64,000 nt of DNA from Bugula neritina (GCA_964035545.1 OZ037771.1:13582980-13646979), one strand, 5' to 3'; counted from the stretch's first letter, positions 18,572 to 31,271 are shown. Program-made: numbers and translations. Notes: generated by a model from the letters alone, not told the origin.

Positions 18572-20684
18572 AAATATGCAAAATAATTAAATTTTGTTAC
18601 AATTATAATAAGCATATGGAAGAAAATTATACATGTTGAGGGTTGACAATAATAATATAAGCAATGGACTTTGTTGTTTGTTTGCTAATAATTATGATTT
18701 TGCTTAGCTATATTTACATAAATAGGCCACTATATAATCATATAAGATATTAAGGTATTGGTACTGTTGGTGTTTCTAATAAAATTGTAAAATATATGAA
18801 AAATATATCTGCATTAACAAATATATAATTCAAATCATAAAAAGAAGATCTTATATAATGTTTTGCAAGGTTACATTATATATATACATAGCTCTTAAGT
18901 TAAAGTTAACAAAGTTAACATTTGATTTATAATGTTTTTGGGACATTTTGGGAGTAATTGAATGATTGAAGTTCAAACACATTTCTCAACAGCTTTGAAG
19001 TCAAGAGAACACAATCCCATACTGTAATGATGGCCATGATGGGGAGATGTGTGAGTTATTACACACAGCCAGTTGCAAAAAGGAAATTATTATATAATTA
19101 TTGTTACTTACAATAACACCCCTGATGCACTCTACCATAATTTGAATCTATATAATAAATATGTCATAAATTACCCACAACTGGGTGGGTCTGAGTCTTT
19201 AAGCAAACTGCGTGGTGCTGCACACACTAATAACATGTTATGTACTTCTTACATAATAAAAATGAATGTTAAGTATATAAATGTACTGTTTAAGATATTG
19301 CATAAACAACCTACCTGCTGTATAGTGGCTTAACTCTTATCATTATGGTTGTTTCTAAACTACTAATTATATACGAATCCACCCAACTGTAATTGTTTGT
19401 TATTAGTGTGTCAAATGCTGGCTCAAATCAGTACACCACAAAAACGTACATAGCTAGAAAACTGGTTGACACTGGAAAACTGGCATAATGCTTATTGTTT
19501 AGTCTCATATTTTTTATCTTAGATTTAGGTAAATAAATTGCATGTCAATTTTAAGTTATGTTTCATATAAATAATGATACAGTAATATGGTTTAATATTA
19601 TATTGATGGCAATATATATTCAGTTTTGGTATAGGTTAAAACATTTTCAGTAGCATTAGGATAGATAACTCCAGCTTTTCAGCACAAAATAAAATGCATG
19701 CAGTTTCACATTGAAATAAATATTGTAATTGATATTAAGTCAACATTACCATTTAATACCTGTGTACTATATAGTATTATTATAAAATTATAGCTGGAAA
19801 CATTTAAATTATATCGTGTGGATTACAGTAAGAATAGGTATTAGTTTTACACAGATTATAGCTGTATGCACAGAACTCATACAGAGGTTTACACATTAGT
19901 TACTGCATGTAGAGTGTATTGGACATTAATACCATATACATGCTACTGTGCATCAAAGAATAAAGGTGCTTTTACTTAGCTGTGTATATTATACACAGGG
20001 TTAGGGTAATTGTATTTGGTTAAAATTAATTACATTTTTTTTCAAGTAATTGACGTATAGAAATGTGATTTTAATTAATTGCATAGCTAATTAAATTGAT
20101 TTTTACAACTACGTTATAATATTACTTAACAAGTTTTTCAAACTTTTAAATCTTATAGAATTCATACTTTTTCTATCATGCCTACTGGTTAATAAAAAAT
20201 TTAGATTAACTAAATGTGATTTTGAATCACCCTATTATTGGCTGTTGCGAACAAAATAGTTGAACCCCAAGAGTCAGATTATGCAACTTCTATTTACCCC
20301 TTGTGAGAACAAAAGTAATTGTAATAAATTGCAATAATTTTAGATTTAATTATGATCATAATTGACAAATTTTCATGCTATTGTAATTACAATTGCATTC
20401 ATATGTAATTGACCCCAACCCTGAATTACTACAATAGTAGGTTTTTCTGTTTGATTATGCAGACTAAGGTACTTTAATTGTACACTTTTATTAATATTTG
20501 AAAAGGACACAGAGTTATAAACGTATTTCGAGTCTTTTAGGTAATCAATTTATTGATAGAACAATTATTAATTAAATTACAGCTGCATTTCCTATCCAAA
20601 AAAATTGAGCATTATATAAGGTGAAGAATTACTTAAATGAAGATATCCCTTGCGACATCATTGTGCATATAGTAAAAGAGTTTC
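18572..20684. other. Convergent spacer between genes B (+) and C (-)
   Basis: AT-rich with no supported exon on either strand. It is the point where array orientation flips. The 20642-20661 segment repeats the end of gene C's coding sequence (see findings). Confidence 0.5.
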
Positions 20685-23600
20685 TTAAACACAGACATCC
20701 CTTGCGACATCATACGACTTTCTGTTATTAGCACAGGCTGAGTAAAGAGTAACTTGAACAGCTTTGTTGTTTGCACCCTTTGCAGCAGCAATCACCCTGG
20801 TAAAAGCAGCTTATACTAAAGCAACAAAAACTAGTTCTATTTAAAACATTAGCAGGACATACAAAAACTCACTCAAGCAAGTTTATTGTAGTTGCTATCC
20901 CTGTGAGAAACCCCTGATGAAAAAGGTTTTTGTTAGAACAGGCTATAAGAACTTTTTAAATGAGACACAGGAACAATTATGACTAGATGCTCTTTTTAAC
21001 ATCACCAATGACCTTTACTAGCACTTGAACCCATGACTTTGTGTTCAATAGGCAAACGATTTGACCCCTAGGGCCTAGACCATGCTTAGCATAATATACA
21101 AGTCAACCTTTAATTAATGCTGAACACATTAAAGAACTTACGGAGGGCTATGATACAGAATAAAGATCTCCATGTTTATCATGGAGTCAATTGCTTCAAT
21201 TCGCTGTTCCAGTTGGTTAACCAGTTCCGTAGGTGGCTGATGGACATCTATAGGGAACATGACGTCTGTAGGCCAGTACACAGTCAGCTGACCGTCTGTG
21301 CACTCAGAGAAAGGCATCATGTTGTCTGACATAGTACAATCTATAGAATAAGACAAATAATTATTACTCTCTTTGCACTACCTTTCTATATATAATAAAA
21401 GACACATTCATAGCTTAGCTTTAGAAGTTACCTTCTCCACACACGGTCAGGAGTTGAGCTCTTCTATGGAGCAAGGTGTTTCTGAGCACAATTCTGGTGT
21501 CTGAATCGTATTCTAGCAGATTGCATCTTACTTCATATACAGACTTAAATGACAGCCTTCTTACAATGGGTGATTCTACAACATGCAGTAACCCTAGTAT
21601 CAACAGTAATACATATATAGCTGTATACAGCATCATACATAATCATGACACATAGCTTTATATTATATATAACACCACACATAGCTTTATATTATATATA
21701 ACACCACACATAGCTTTATATTATATATAAAACCACACATAGCTTTATATTATATATAACACCACACATAGCTTTATATTATATATAACACCACACATAG
21801 CTTTACATTATATATAAAACCACACATAGCTTTATATTATATATAACACCACACATAACATCAGTAGTATGATACAAAAAATGGATAAAATTTAGTTGGA
21901 AATGTTTGATACAAGAAAAAAATTCTTTGTTAAAACAGTTGTCTAAGTTTGGTATATTTGTATAAAATGTAAATTTGGAAAATAAAGGAATTGTATTTAT
22001 TTTGATAACTTACTCATTACATTAAAGTGTTCTTTACAAAGCAGAGAGCCATGATCTTTTGGCAGAGTGTATTGACCTTCTGAAAGGTCAATAGTGAGTC
22101 CATTATCTAGACTGAAGGTCAACTTGCGACGACCAGGGATAATGTAGACGGTTGCATTTCCACTGTCAGGGCACTCCACGGGAAAACCAATCTCTGAACT
22201 CACACCTGGATAAAATGAAAAATTTTCTTGATAATTTCAGACTCTTAAATTTAAACAGAATAAAGCTGATGATGAAATTTATCATTTATTTTGTACAACA
22301 TAATATTTTCTTCCAGAATTGTGTTGACTTGAAGTTCATTTAATATCTAATATATATTACATAAATTCTACATAATGTTGCATTTATCTGCATTTCAACA
22401 GTTTAATAGATACTAGACATGCTAACCTTTCAGCTTATATAATGCTGTTGAAAGTGCAACGTAGATTGTTTCATCTCCTAATTTGAGCATTGGAGCTTTA
22501 GTGGCTGGTCTTGGGAGAGCACTGCTATTAGTTGTACAATTATCTTCCTGATAAATACAGAAGGGTTTTACACGTCCTTCATTAAAATCTACCAGCTTCA
22601 GTTTTCTACTTCCTGTATCATCAACTAGAAACATCTTTTCTCTCAATCTCACAAGATTAGAACTTCGTCTGACTTTGGATTCATCGGTTGTTCCATAGAC
22701 ATCACCCGGCCGTGAAAAAGCAACTTTATAGTTGGCAATGGTTCCGTTATCAAACCATCTCACACTTGAAATGTAAACATTATTGGTTACCAGGAGATGA
22801 TCGCTTGCCCACAAGAGTCCTAGAGGCATTTCAAACCCGGAATCAATCACTGTGCGTACTTCCCCTGTAGAGATACTTACAGACCTCAGAGCATTGTTTG
22901 CGCTATCTGTAACCAGAACTTGACCTGCATTCCTAGTGTCAACCACAACAGACTTCGGATTATCAAATTTTCCAGTACCTATAAGTCCATCAGAATAACC
23001 AGAGGTACCGCATGTTCCAGCTAGAACCACTATGTGGTTGGTGACTCTGTCCAACATTCTAAGACATTGATGCCTGCCATCTATTAACACCACATGTGTG
23101 GCGTTAATCTGTGCAAAACCGTGTATGTCCATGGAGGGTGTGAGAGCCCAAATATTGTTTCCGTTGGTTGTGATAAGACCGGTAGCTGTACCAATGAGAA
23201 TCTGGAAGTTGTACAGATATCTGTCTACATCCATGTGATGTATAACGGAGGAAAGATTCAAAGGGTTGTTGTCTAACACATATATCATTTTGGAAGAGCT
23301 AAAATAGAATACTATCGTAAATAAAATAAGAATACAATTTTAAAGAAAGCTAACTATATATGATGACATAACAGTTGAATAAACATGAGCTGCTAATTAC
23401 TATTTGTTAGTTGTCTACTCTAGCAGCACAAGAGCTATACGCAGCAAAAATTAACTTTTTTTATTCATAATTTAGAGAAAGAAGAAGGTTCATGAAATAT
23501 TTAATGTTTTTTAAAATTATAATGAAAGTTTACAGGTAGCCTACTTTTCAAGCAAATATTTAAAAGATTGCTAAAAAAATATTTCTAATAGAATCGACAT

Positions 23601-24567
23601 ATATCAATAAATTTTGATTTTGGATTGATAAATTTTCTTCTGGCTATGATAATATTTTTAGCAATATTAAAAATAATATTTATACTATCATTTGGAATTT
23701 GTAAATTTGAAGCTTATAGACCCAGTATAAAACATTGTATAGTTGTTACTCAATTTGTATTTTTAATAGCAAAAGGTTTCTACAAAATATGCTTTTTGAT
23801 GCATGTTGCTCATTATACTAACAGCAAAACATATATATTTGCCATTTATTTGATGTTTCTATGATTAAATTATGAATTCTTTATAATTCAACTTACTTTT
23901 CGGCACTAGATGTAAAACCTGGCAATGCAAGCAAATAGCCAACTCTTTAAATATATTTTAGGTAAAATGGCAAGCAGGTAATAATATCACAATTAGCAAT
24001 AATGTCACAAGTGAAAAAATTAAATAGAATGATGAGATACTGATGTTAAATTTGCCCAAACTCAAACCCCCATCCCAAAATCTTCAACCCCAAACCACAA
24101 TCTTGAAAATGTGCCATTTTTACCTACTTATCAATTTGGGTCATTAATTATTACCTGTGCCAGTTTTACCAAACGCCCTTTAAACAATATTGAGTGCTAA
24201 TTGTTACCTTATTATAGTTGCTACTAATACTGATTAAGAAAAACCTTAACAATTGAAGCACATATAATAAATTAAATACAAAAAATAAATAATTGCATGA
24301 ATTGCACGATTATGAAATCACCTTGAGTTATTGGTTTACATATTATCTATATAATATTAATTTCCTGAGGAAACAACAATCAAACTTACCTTGACTGAGC
24401 ATTTCCAAAGCTTGTCAAAGCCAATAGCATCTAAAAAGTTAAAAATGAATTATATTATTATGTAAAAGTTATATATATAGCTAATTAATATTTCAACTTA
24501 TTCAAAATTTAAACTATTTTTAAATAGTTTTACTACTCACTGAAATGACGTTCCACAGTTTCATCAT
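20685..24567 (-). CDS. Gene C: secreted NHL protein with one HYR-like module (7 exons, 528 aa)
   Basis: Exons in transcript order: 24541-24567, 24390-24430, 22427-23298, 22014-22205, 21432-21575, 21142-21340, 20685-20796. MMKLWNVIS plus MLLALTSFGNAQS is a good signal peptide. Residues about 23-314 form the NHL propeller (FAQINATHVVLID, YSDGLIGTGKFDNPKSV, QVLVTDSANNALRSVSI). Residues about 314-378 are one HYR-like module with ECPDSGNATVYI and a late Cys. Residues about 378-528 are the complete C-terminal region: VRRLSFKSVYEVRC, RRAQLLTVCG, DGQLTVYWPTD, then the last exon VIAAAKGANNKAVQVTLY...C...C. The propeller's KPFCIYQEDNC replaces the usual GPVCF. Introns contain a SINE at 20878 and a 29-bp minisatellite at 21648. 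Confidence 0.85.
20878..21085 (-). mobile_element. tRNA-derived SINE, copy 2, in the last intron of gene C
   Basis: Carries the tail side (GTTGCTATCCCTGTGAGAAA, CCCCTGATGAAAAAGG) and the body (GACACAGGAACAATTATGAC). The tRNA-like head at 21010-21080 has a D/A-box region reading GGTC(T)AGG on the - strand. Confidence 0.65.
21648..21856. repeat. 29-bp minisatellite, about 7 copies, in a gene C intron
   Basis: Unit CACATAGCTTTATATTATAT followed by ATAACACCA, repeated head-to-tail with single-base variants (TAAAACC for TAACACC, and one TTACATT). There are no spacers, so this is not a CRISPR array. Confidence 0.95.
23950..24180. mobile_element. MITE-like element, GGTAAAAATGGCAC family, in gene C intron 2
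   Basis: Left half has GGTAAAATGGCAAGCAGGTAA. Right half has TGTGCCATTTTTACCTAC and CTGTGCCAGTTTTACCAAAC in the opposite sense. It is most similar to the elements at 7540 and 51880. Confidence 0.55.
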
Positions 24568-24690
24568 TTTCCTCTCAAAGTCGTATAGTGTCTGGCAACT
24601 AACTTACAGCTGGTATACTCTAGTCCTTGTCATTACTTGAAGTGTAACTGGCACTTACTTTAACAGTTCCTTTGACTGTAATTATATGTT

Positions 24691-24708
24691 AGGTATATAA
24701 TTACATGC
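24691..24708. promoter_or_regulatory. Motif shared with the gene I upstream region
   Basis: AGGTATATAATTACATGC lies about 125 nt upstream of the gene C start. An almost identical AGGTATAATTACATGC lies about 85 nt upstream of gene I at 63858. A shared promoter element is inferred; chance or descent from a duplicated promoter is also possible. Confidence 0.3.
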
Positions 24709-25529
24709 GTACTGTAGTAGACCCCAAAGTATTGTTACATCTTTATAATCCTTTAAAGGACTCTTTAGTAAACACCCTAAATAATAGTTGCAAGAACTGA
24801 AAACTTTAGAAATGGTTTTACTAACTTATTTTAAATGCACAGTACTAAATTGCTCAGGCTAAATTCAGTTAATTCATTGCAATACCAACATGCACTTTCA
24901 TACATAGCTAATTTAAAAAAGAGTATACATTTTTTATTAACTGAAATTTATTAATTTAAAAGCATGCAGTTTAAAACAAACATATTTTTTAGAAACAAGC
25001 TGCTGATTTGGCAATAATTTAGGACTGTTTTAAATTGAAGGTACAGCTGTCATAATATTTTACTACTTTCAAGAATTAAATTAATAAAGAAGATTAATGC
25101 ACAGTAAAGGAAAGATATTTATACTTGAATCAAAGTGCATAATTAAATAGTTATTGCAGGAAAACTTCAACATTTAATTTCATTAATGTTAAAGATTTCG
25201 AGTATATAGCTAAAGTCATTTATTTTACATTATACATTGCTAGGTTTAATTGCTTTGAGTAACTAAAAATTAATTGTATGAAATTAAAAACTTTTAGAGG
25301 AAAAAACTACAGTAATTTAGGACTCATACAGTTGCATTTTTATTCAATATGGTAAGAAATAACTATAAGAAAGACTGCATAAGGTTTTTGCCAATGAATT
25401 ATTAAAGAATAATTTAATTAAAGAATACAATCCATCTGTTTTAAAAGGTTTACATTATAACCACTGTACAATAATATGACTTAGAGCAGTGGCAAATTTA
25501 TAATGAAACACATAGCAATGTTGGGATGC

Positions 25530-25640
25530 AATTTTCTGTTGTGTAGTGGTCCCTGTGGTGTAATGGTTAGCATACTTGTTTGCAAGCTGGAGGCCTCGGC
25601 TCGAATCACAGTGGGGGCAATTATTTTACATGTTGCAGTA
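25530..25640 (+). mobile_element. tRNA-like element, + orientation
   Basis: TCCCTGTGGTGTAATGGTTA (A-box-like) and CTCGGCTCGAATCACAG (B-box-like) with a pairing acceptor stem (GTCCCTG/TGGGGGC, several G-T pairs). The anticodon arm CTTGTTTGCAAG cannot form a normal 5-bp stem and 7-nt loop, so I read it as a SINE head or a tRNA pseudogene. Confidence 0.5.
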
Positions 25641-25741
25641 TCAAAATGTATAATTATAAGTTATACCTGATAGATGGAACATGTAATTTATTTAGCCTTT
25701 AAGACAGCTGCGATTTTTCCAGTAACGTGTGAAAAATAATT

Positions 25742-25845
25742 GCCGCCACTTGGAATCGAACCCAAGTCCTCTGGCTTGCTAGCAAGTGTCCTACCATGAT
25801 TACACCAATACACCACCGGAGCTAGGAGGAGTTACAGCTAGAAGA
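25742..25845 (-). mobile_element. tRNA-like element, - orientation
   Basis: On the - strand: CTCCGGTGGTGTATTGGTGT ... CACTTGCTAGCAAGCCAGAG ... GACTTGGGTTCGATTCCAAG. The B box is intact. The D-arm region carries an insertion and the anticodon arm is a perfect palindrome, unlike a functional tRNA. Confidence 0.5.
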
Positions 25846-26592
25846 GTTACAACATTGGATCTTATCAATCAGCTTGTGGCTTTCTAATCTAAATTTGCAA
25901 ACTTTCATTAGCTTTTATATTATGCGATATTTACATTAGAAACATTTTATTGTAACAAGTATAATAGCTTATAGCTTTCTGCATGTTTGAAGGGAGGGGG
26001 GGGGGCAAGGGTGGGCCTCTCACTGCCTTATTTATAACAAGATTTAAGGGCTTTCAAAGAGACCTTCTAATCTATTATTATTGCTGGCATGCTGGGAGTG
26101 AAACCCATGACTGTGCAGTCACCAGAAAAACAATTCAATTACTAGACTCCAACTTATTCTCATGTTTTTCAATTGCAGAAGCAAAAATATTGGCCAGAAG
26201 TTTTATAGCAATTCCAAAACAATGTGTTTTCTGTAAAATTTAAAATCAAATTAAATAAATGATTTTCAGAATGTTTGAAGAGTTTACTATAATAAAAATA
26301 ACTATGTAATATAATATTATCATAAGTTTTCTATAATAATATATTACAATGACAAAAATAGGTTATCATAATAATATTATTTTTAGTATTAAAAGATTTC
26401 ATATACAAAAAACAACTGTTGTAATTTATTAATACAATAAAAAAGATAACATGCAGAAAAGCACGAAAATCAAACTAGCAATAATAACATGTATTTCATT
26501 ATAAAAGAATTTGTAACATTTTGGTAAGACTCAAGCTTTAAAAATATGTACTAGTATTTTGCCTATATGACTATATAAGCTATCTGTGACCC

Positions 26593-29500
26593 TCATTCTG
26601 GGCACGACTCCACGGCATTGAATATCATCTTCCCTCCAGGACAGGTGAGAGCTACGCCAATACTCAAATATTCCCCTTCGGAGTTCTTCTTAGCAGCAAT
26701 AATACTAAAAATAACTATCATATGTACACAATACCTTTGAGAGCTCACGCAATAAAATAAAAAATTAAATAATTTCTCAGGTTTACTGTTTAATACAAAT
26801 TTCACAAGCTAATTAAACTATTTTTATGAAAACTATTTAAATTTAACTCAAACTCATGGTTTTTGAAAGTTTATTAAACTCAATTAGTTGAAGAAAATTT
26901 CTCTGTTTAGAGTTTGATATACTCTGAACTAAAGCATGTTATATCAGTATCTCAACATAATTATATTGACGTATTAGAAAAACTATTTTTGCACATTACA
27001 TAATTTGTGGAATTGCTAATCATGCTTATATTTCCTTGTTTTCAACTGTATGTTTCCAGGTATTCTAGTATCTCACAAAAAAACTTTGTTTCTTTGCAAA
27101 GTAAAAATATAAACTTAACTCTCATTTTATATGTGCACTAGTAAACTTAAATGATTGTAATAAATTTTTTTAATTGAAATTTTATTTGCATTTTTTTATG
27201 AATTTATACATTTCAATAAACAACTCATGCATGTAATTAAATTAATGTTTTTTGGTAAATTTTAATTGATATTCTTTATTTCATATTCTAAATTATAGCA
27301 CTTACTGATCGGGTTGCTGGTTGGTATAAATTTCCAAAGCTTTCAAGTCCAGTGCCAGAGGAAGTTTTGTTGTGAGCTCTGAAACCACATCTTCTGTTGA
27401 TTTCTGATGATTTACTATCTGAACAGGCCAGTACAGAAAGAGAGAACTTCTATTGCAGTAGTAGTTAGCTTCTTTGGCTGTCACACGGCAATCTAAATAA
27501 GAAAAGAAATTCATTGATGAGCCTTGGTTCATTAGACTTTATTAACTAATAGAAACACTAAAGAGACACTCACCACCAGCACAATAATGCTGAAGTTGTG
27601 CTCTCCTTGCAAGTAATGTTGCTTCAAGCATAGCCTTAGGAACTAAGTCACACTGGGCGTCATACTCTGCTCTAAATATAACTCTTGCAATCGGCTCTGT
27701 AAGAAATGCATTTTGGTGAAACAGTATCAATCTCAAAAATGATCAAATATAAGTCCACCATTTCTTATATCTTCAATTAAGGCTATAAATTGAAACAAGT
27801 TAACAAACAATTGAAAACTACTGTTGAGTCTTTGATAATATATTAAATTTTATTTATATAACTGCATGTTTATTTATTCATTTAATCTTTTTGTGTTTTA
27901 ATATTGATTAATTGTTTAATATTGTAAAGCTGGGTAATAACTTTGCATTTACATATGTATTATGTCTCAGCCTTTTCTGGTATTCACTAAACTAAATGTG
28001 AGGAACCCCTATAATGGAATGGCTTTTTTAAACTGGGCTAAGAACTCATTCATGTGTGACACAGGAGCGATTATGACTGCATGTTTTTCTTAACATCACC
28101 TTAATGGCATTTATTGAGATTAGAAACCATGACTTCTGTTTTACTAAGCTAAATTCTTTAACATCACCTAAAGAAATATGTTAATATACCGAAGTAGACT
28201 CTATATACATACAAATAAGTTCCAATGCCAACTTACCTCTTACAAAAACATAGTAAGAGCATATCTGTTCCAATTCATACTCAAATGTCATTTGGAATTC
28301 TCCTACAGGTAGCTCCTCTGTCTCTCCGCCGATTAGTGTGACTATTGTTGTATTCCTACCAAATGGGAGAAATGCTGTAATGTTTCCTTGCTGGCACACG
28401 GTTTCTCTGTCTTGTAATAGAACAGAAATAGCACAGAATAATAAATATTCAGTTGCTGGTCATGTGACTTATACGTCTGCTACAGTTACTGGTCACGTGA
28501 CTTGTAATATAAATACATATTATGTGTTTAAGTAGGCTTTGTGTAATATCATGCAGTTTTCTGTGGGTATTTCAATGCATGCATATCTCTTTGACCATAT
28601 AACTGTCACACAAAATGATAAACTAGCGAACAATCAAAGCTTCCTTTTACATTTTTCAAATAGTCAATTTACAATGAGAGACATAAGTAATATGACAACA
28701 GTCAACCTAAAGCATTCACTGCAATGGATTTAAATCTTTCAATAGCCACTTTAATTGTATGTAATTAAATGACATGGCAAGTTCATTTTGCAGCAAAGGG
28801 AAGCCTATTGAATAAATCATTACAAAAATAACAAAGCAAATATAATTTGTGTTTTATCTACACATGCAAAATCTACATGCTTGTAATTGTTAGGATCATT
28901 TATTTTCTCTCATCATACTTTAATGGAATGAAGAATATTAAATGCAAGCATCTATTATAAATTACTATATAACGCAATATAACTACAATATTATGTTATA
29001 TCTCTCTCTATATATAATAAACTATACACAGTAATACTACACGTAATATGTATGATACTGCTTCCCTATAGTATAGGCTACTATAATACTATGATTGTAT
29101 ATGTTATTATTATATTACTATGTGGTAGCATATATTAAGATAATACTATAAAATTATAATTCTGTACCTATAACACTATATGATATTACATATATTACTA
29201 CATAATATGTTATAGTATTCTAATAATAATTAATATGAAGTTATAATAATAATATATAATATTATATATTATATAACTGCATAAATATACTTACTATAAT
29301 ATTACCATATTGCTATATAATACTGGTTAACACAGACCTATAATGCCTGTGTTAACCAGTATAATATCGTTACAATGCTTTAACTTGCATATAAAATATT
29401 ATAATGTATATAAACTGAATATTACTAACGAAATAAAAAGACTCCATAGGAACAATTTCTGGAGTAATGCTCTTTTTTTGTTATATATAGTCCTTGATAA

Positions 29501-30244
29501 TGCTTCATTTGACTTCCATCCTCCAACTCAATTTCAGCCACGTGTTTGCCTGCAGGTAGTTGGACGTAGCTGTGGAAATATGGACATGGCAAGTGTTCAC
29601 CTGCATAGTGTTTAAACAGATACAAGTTGATCAGGGTTGCATTTTATGGCATTGCTAGTATAAGATATGAATATGTTTAATTATTTCTCATTGTATAAAT
29701 TAATTTAGTTTATTAAAACCTCATCCATGGGCGACTTGGAAGTTTTTTTTTAAATTTTAAGCTTGAAATTGTTCAGAAAATTTAGAACTTTTAACTTCAA
29801 CTCTGGTCATTGTAATAAAAAAGTCTTATGTAACGTGACATCTATAAATAACTATTGCAAATGATGCTTTTTAAAATATGAATTGCAAAAACATAATTTG
29901 AAATTTAAATTGTGCATTATTGTCATTATACAAATGCCAGGAGGAGAAAACCTATTATTACTATAATAGTAACTATATAGAATAATAATAAGACTATAGT
30001 ATATTAACTGTAGTGAGTTATAGTACTAATACTATATACAGTAGGGGACTATAGTGAGTAGTACTAGTACTAGCAGTGACTATAGTAAGTAGTACTACAG
30101 TACTAGTAGTGACTAGTAAAAGCTATAAGTGTATCAACTGACAAATCACTTACCAACTTCACAATCCTGTACAAGGGATTGATTCGTAGCTTCAGTCCAA
30201 CTCGTAACACAGGTTGTTACAAAAATTATCACAGTGAGATGCAT
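26593..30244 (-). CDS. Gene D: NHL-less paralogue with two HYR-like modules (6 exons, 285 aa)
   Basis: Exons in transcript order: 30154-30244, 29430-29600, 28237-28410, 27574-27696, 27306-27492, 26593-26704. Exon 1 encodes MHLTVIIFVTTCVTSW, a signal peptide, and a short acidic stretch. It splices in phase 1 straight into HYR-like module 1 (residues about 31-88, CPYFHSYVQLPAG) and module 2 (88-146, NITAFLPFGRNTT, then CSYYVFVRG). Residues about 146-285 are a full C-terminal region: VIFRAEYDAQCDL, ARRAQLQHYC, SSLFLYWPVQ, then IIAAKKNSEGEYLSIGVALT and two Cys. The intron after exon 1 is only 553 nt and holds no propeller, so the NHL exon is truly absent. It looks like a family member that kept the C-terminal half and gained a merged signal exon. 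Confidence 0.8.
27995..28165 (-). mobile_element. tRNA-derived SINE, copy 3, in a gene D intron
   Basis: Diverged copy. The body has GACACAGGAGCGATTATGAC and AACATCACCTTAATGGC. The head retains only part of the tRNA-like sequence. Confidence 0.5.
28449..28505. repeat. Direct repeat around a CACGTG palindrome in a gene D intron
   Basis: GTTGCTGGTCATGTGACTT is followed about 40 bp later by GTTACTGGTCACGTGACTT. The second copy contains the 10-bp palindrome GTCACGTGAC, the preferred core of some bHLH-zip factors. Confidence 0.5.
29320..29362. repeat. Perfect 16-bp inverted repeat with 11-nt loop
   Basis: ATACTGGTTAACACAG at 29320-29335 is exactly complementary to CTGTGTTAACCAGTAT at 29347-29362. 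It lies in the intron between the two HYR-like exons of gene D. Confidence 0.95.
29935..30125. repeat. Degenerate TAGTACTA/ACTATAGTGAGTA repeat in gene D intron 1
   Basis: Imperfect tandem units of ACTATAGTGAGTAGTACTAG type. No coding content. Confidence 0.7.
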
Positions 30245-31271
30245 TCTAGTGTAAGCTAGCAAATATACAGTATGAGTCTTTCATTTGATAGCAAAGCTGT
30301 GACTGCATATAATTTCTCATCACATGACAAACTGCATGCTATAATTTATATAAATACCAGCTTCAGTTAAGTTGTTAAGTAGATGTTATAGCAGATCATT
30401 GTTCAGGAAAACTTGAAGGGCTACTTCTGATTGGATTAGCAAATTGTATGTTCAAGCTTAGTGACTTTAATGACTATAGGTATTATAAAAAAGAAAATTA
30501 GGTGCATTTATGAAAGTTATCATATTTCCTAAACAATAAAACAGCAAATTTATTCTTTACTGATAACAAACTTTTCTCAGGCAACTTTCAATAAACTCCG
30601 TGAAAAGCTGTCATAACGTTTCAAGTTGAGACTTAAAACAAGCATAGAATTTGAGAGCTAGGGGATGATTTATTAATTTATCACAAACTTTGTTAAATTA
30701 TATGTATTGGCACTGCAGTTTCTATTCTAGCAATATAACATCTGTTTATGGCTGTTCTTAGATTTATTATTGCTTCAACTCCCTGGCTGTACATAACATA
30801 TAATTATAGCATATTATAGCTTTTTTGTGGATAAGAATTAACCACAGCTATATCTAGTTTTAGTTTTGTCAAAAATTTTCAACCAGTTTACTATATAATC
30901 ATAACTATAGACTTTCATTTCTTTTTTGCGAGAATAATTAAATATATTGATTATTTGATACAGCCACAACTTTTGAGTTTAATAGGTTTTGTCTACATGC
31001 AGGCATTGCATGCTAGATCATACTTTAATAACAGAGCTTTCACTAAAACAGCTAGAAGCGATTCAAAAGTTTTTTTATGTTTTTATACTTCTCAAAAAGA
31101 AAAACAAATAAGATAAAAAATCTGAAACCTTCATTATGTGAAAAAATTGTTATATTGTAATTATTTTTTAAAATACATTATAAACTTATTGTTACACATA
31201 TCAGGTAGCACCTATATGCAATGAGAAATAAATAATATTATTATATTATATATAGTCCAGAACTCCATCCT
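30245..31271. other. Spacer between genes D and E
   Basis: Upstream region of gene D and 3' flank of gene E. It is AT-rich and no exon is supported. Confidence 0.5.
30345..30352 (-). promoter_or_regulatory. Candidate TATA box of gene D
   Basis: TATATAAA on the - strand, about 100 nt upstream of the gene D ATG. In such AT-rich DNA this can easily be chance. Confidence 0.25.

Larger units (their letters stand above)
24568..26592. other. Intergenic region between genes C and D
   Basis: No supported exons. It holds two tRNA-like elements in opposite orientation (25530-25640 and 25742-25845), a G-rich run at about 25990-26002, and AT-rich sequence. The gene C promoter should lie just above 24567. 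Confidence 0.5.

Noticed and set aside
21648-21856. Regular repeats considered as a CRISPR array
   Set aside because: 29-bp units are contiguous with no unique spacers, in an intron of an animal gene; a minisatellite.
25545-25622. Functional tRNA gene
   Set aside because: A and B boxes are good, but the anticodon arm is a short palindrome that cannot give a 7-nt loop. Several similar degenerate copies in the window indicate a mobile element.
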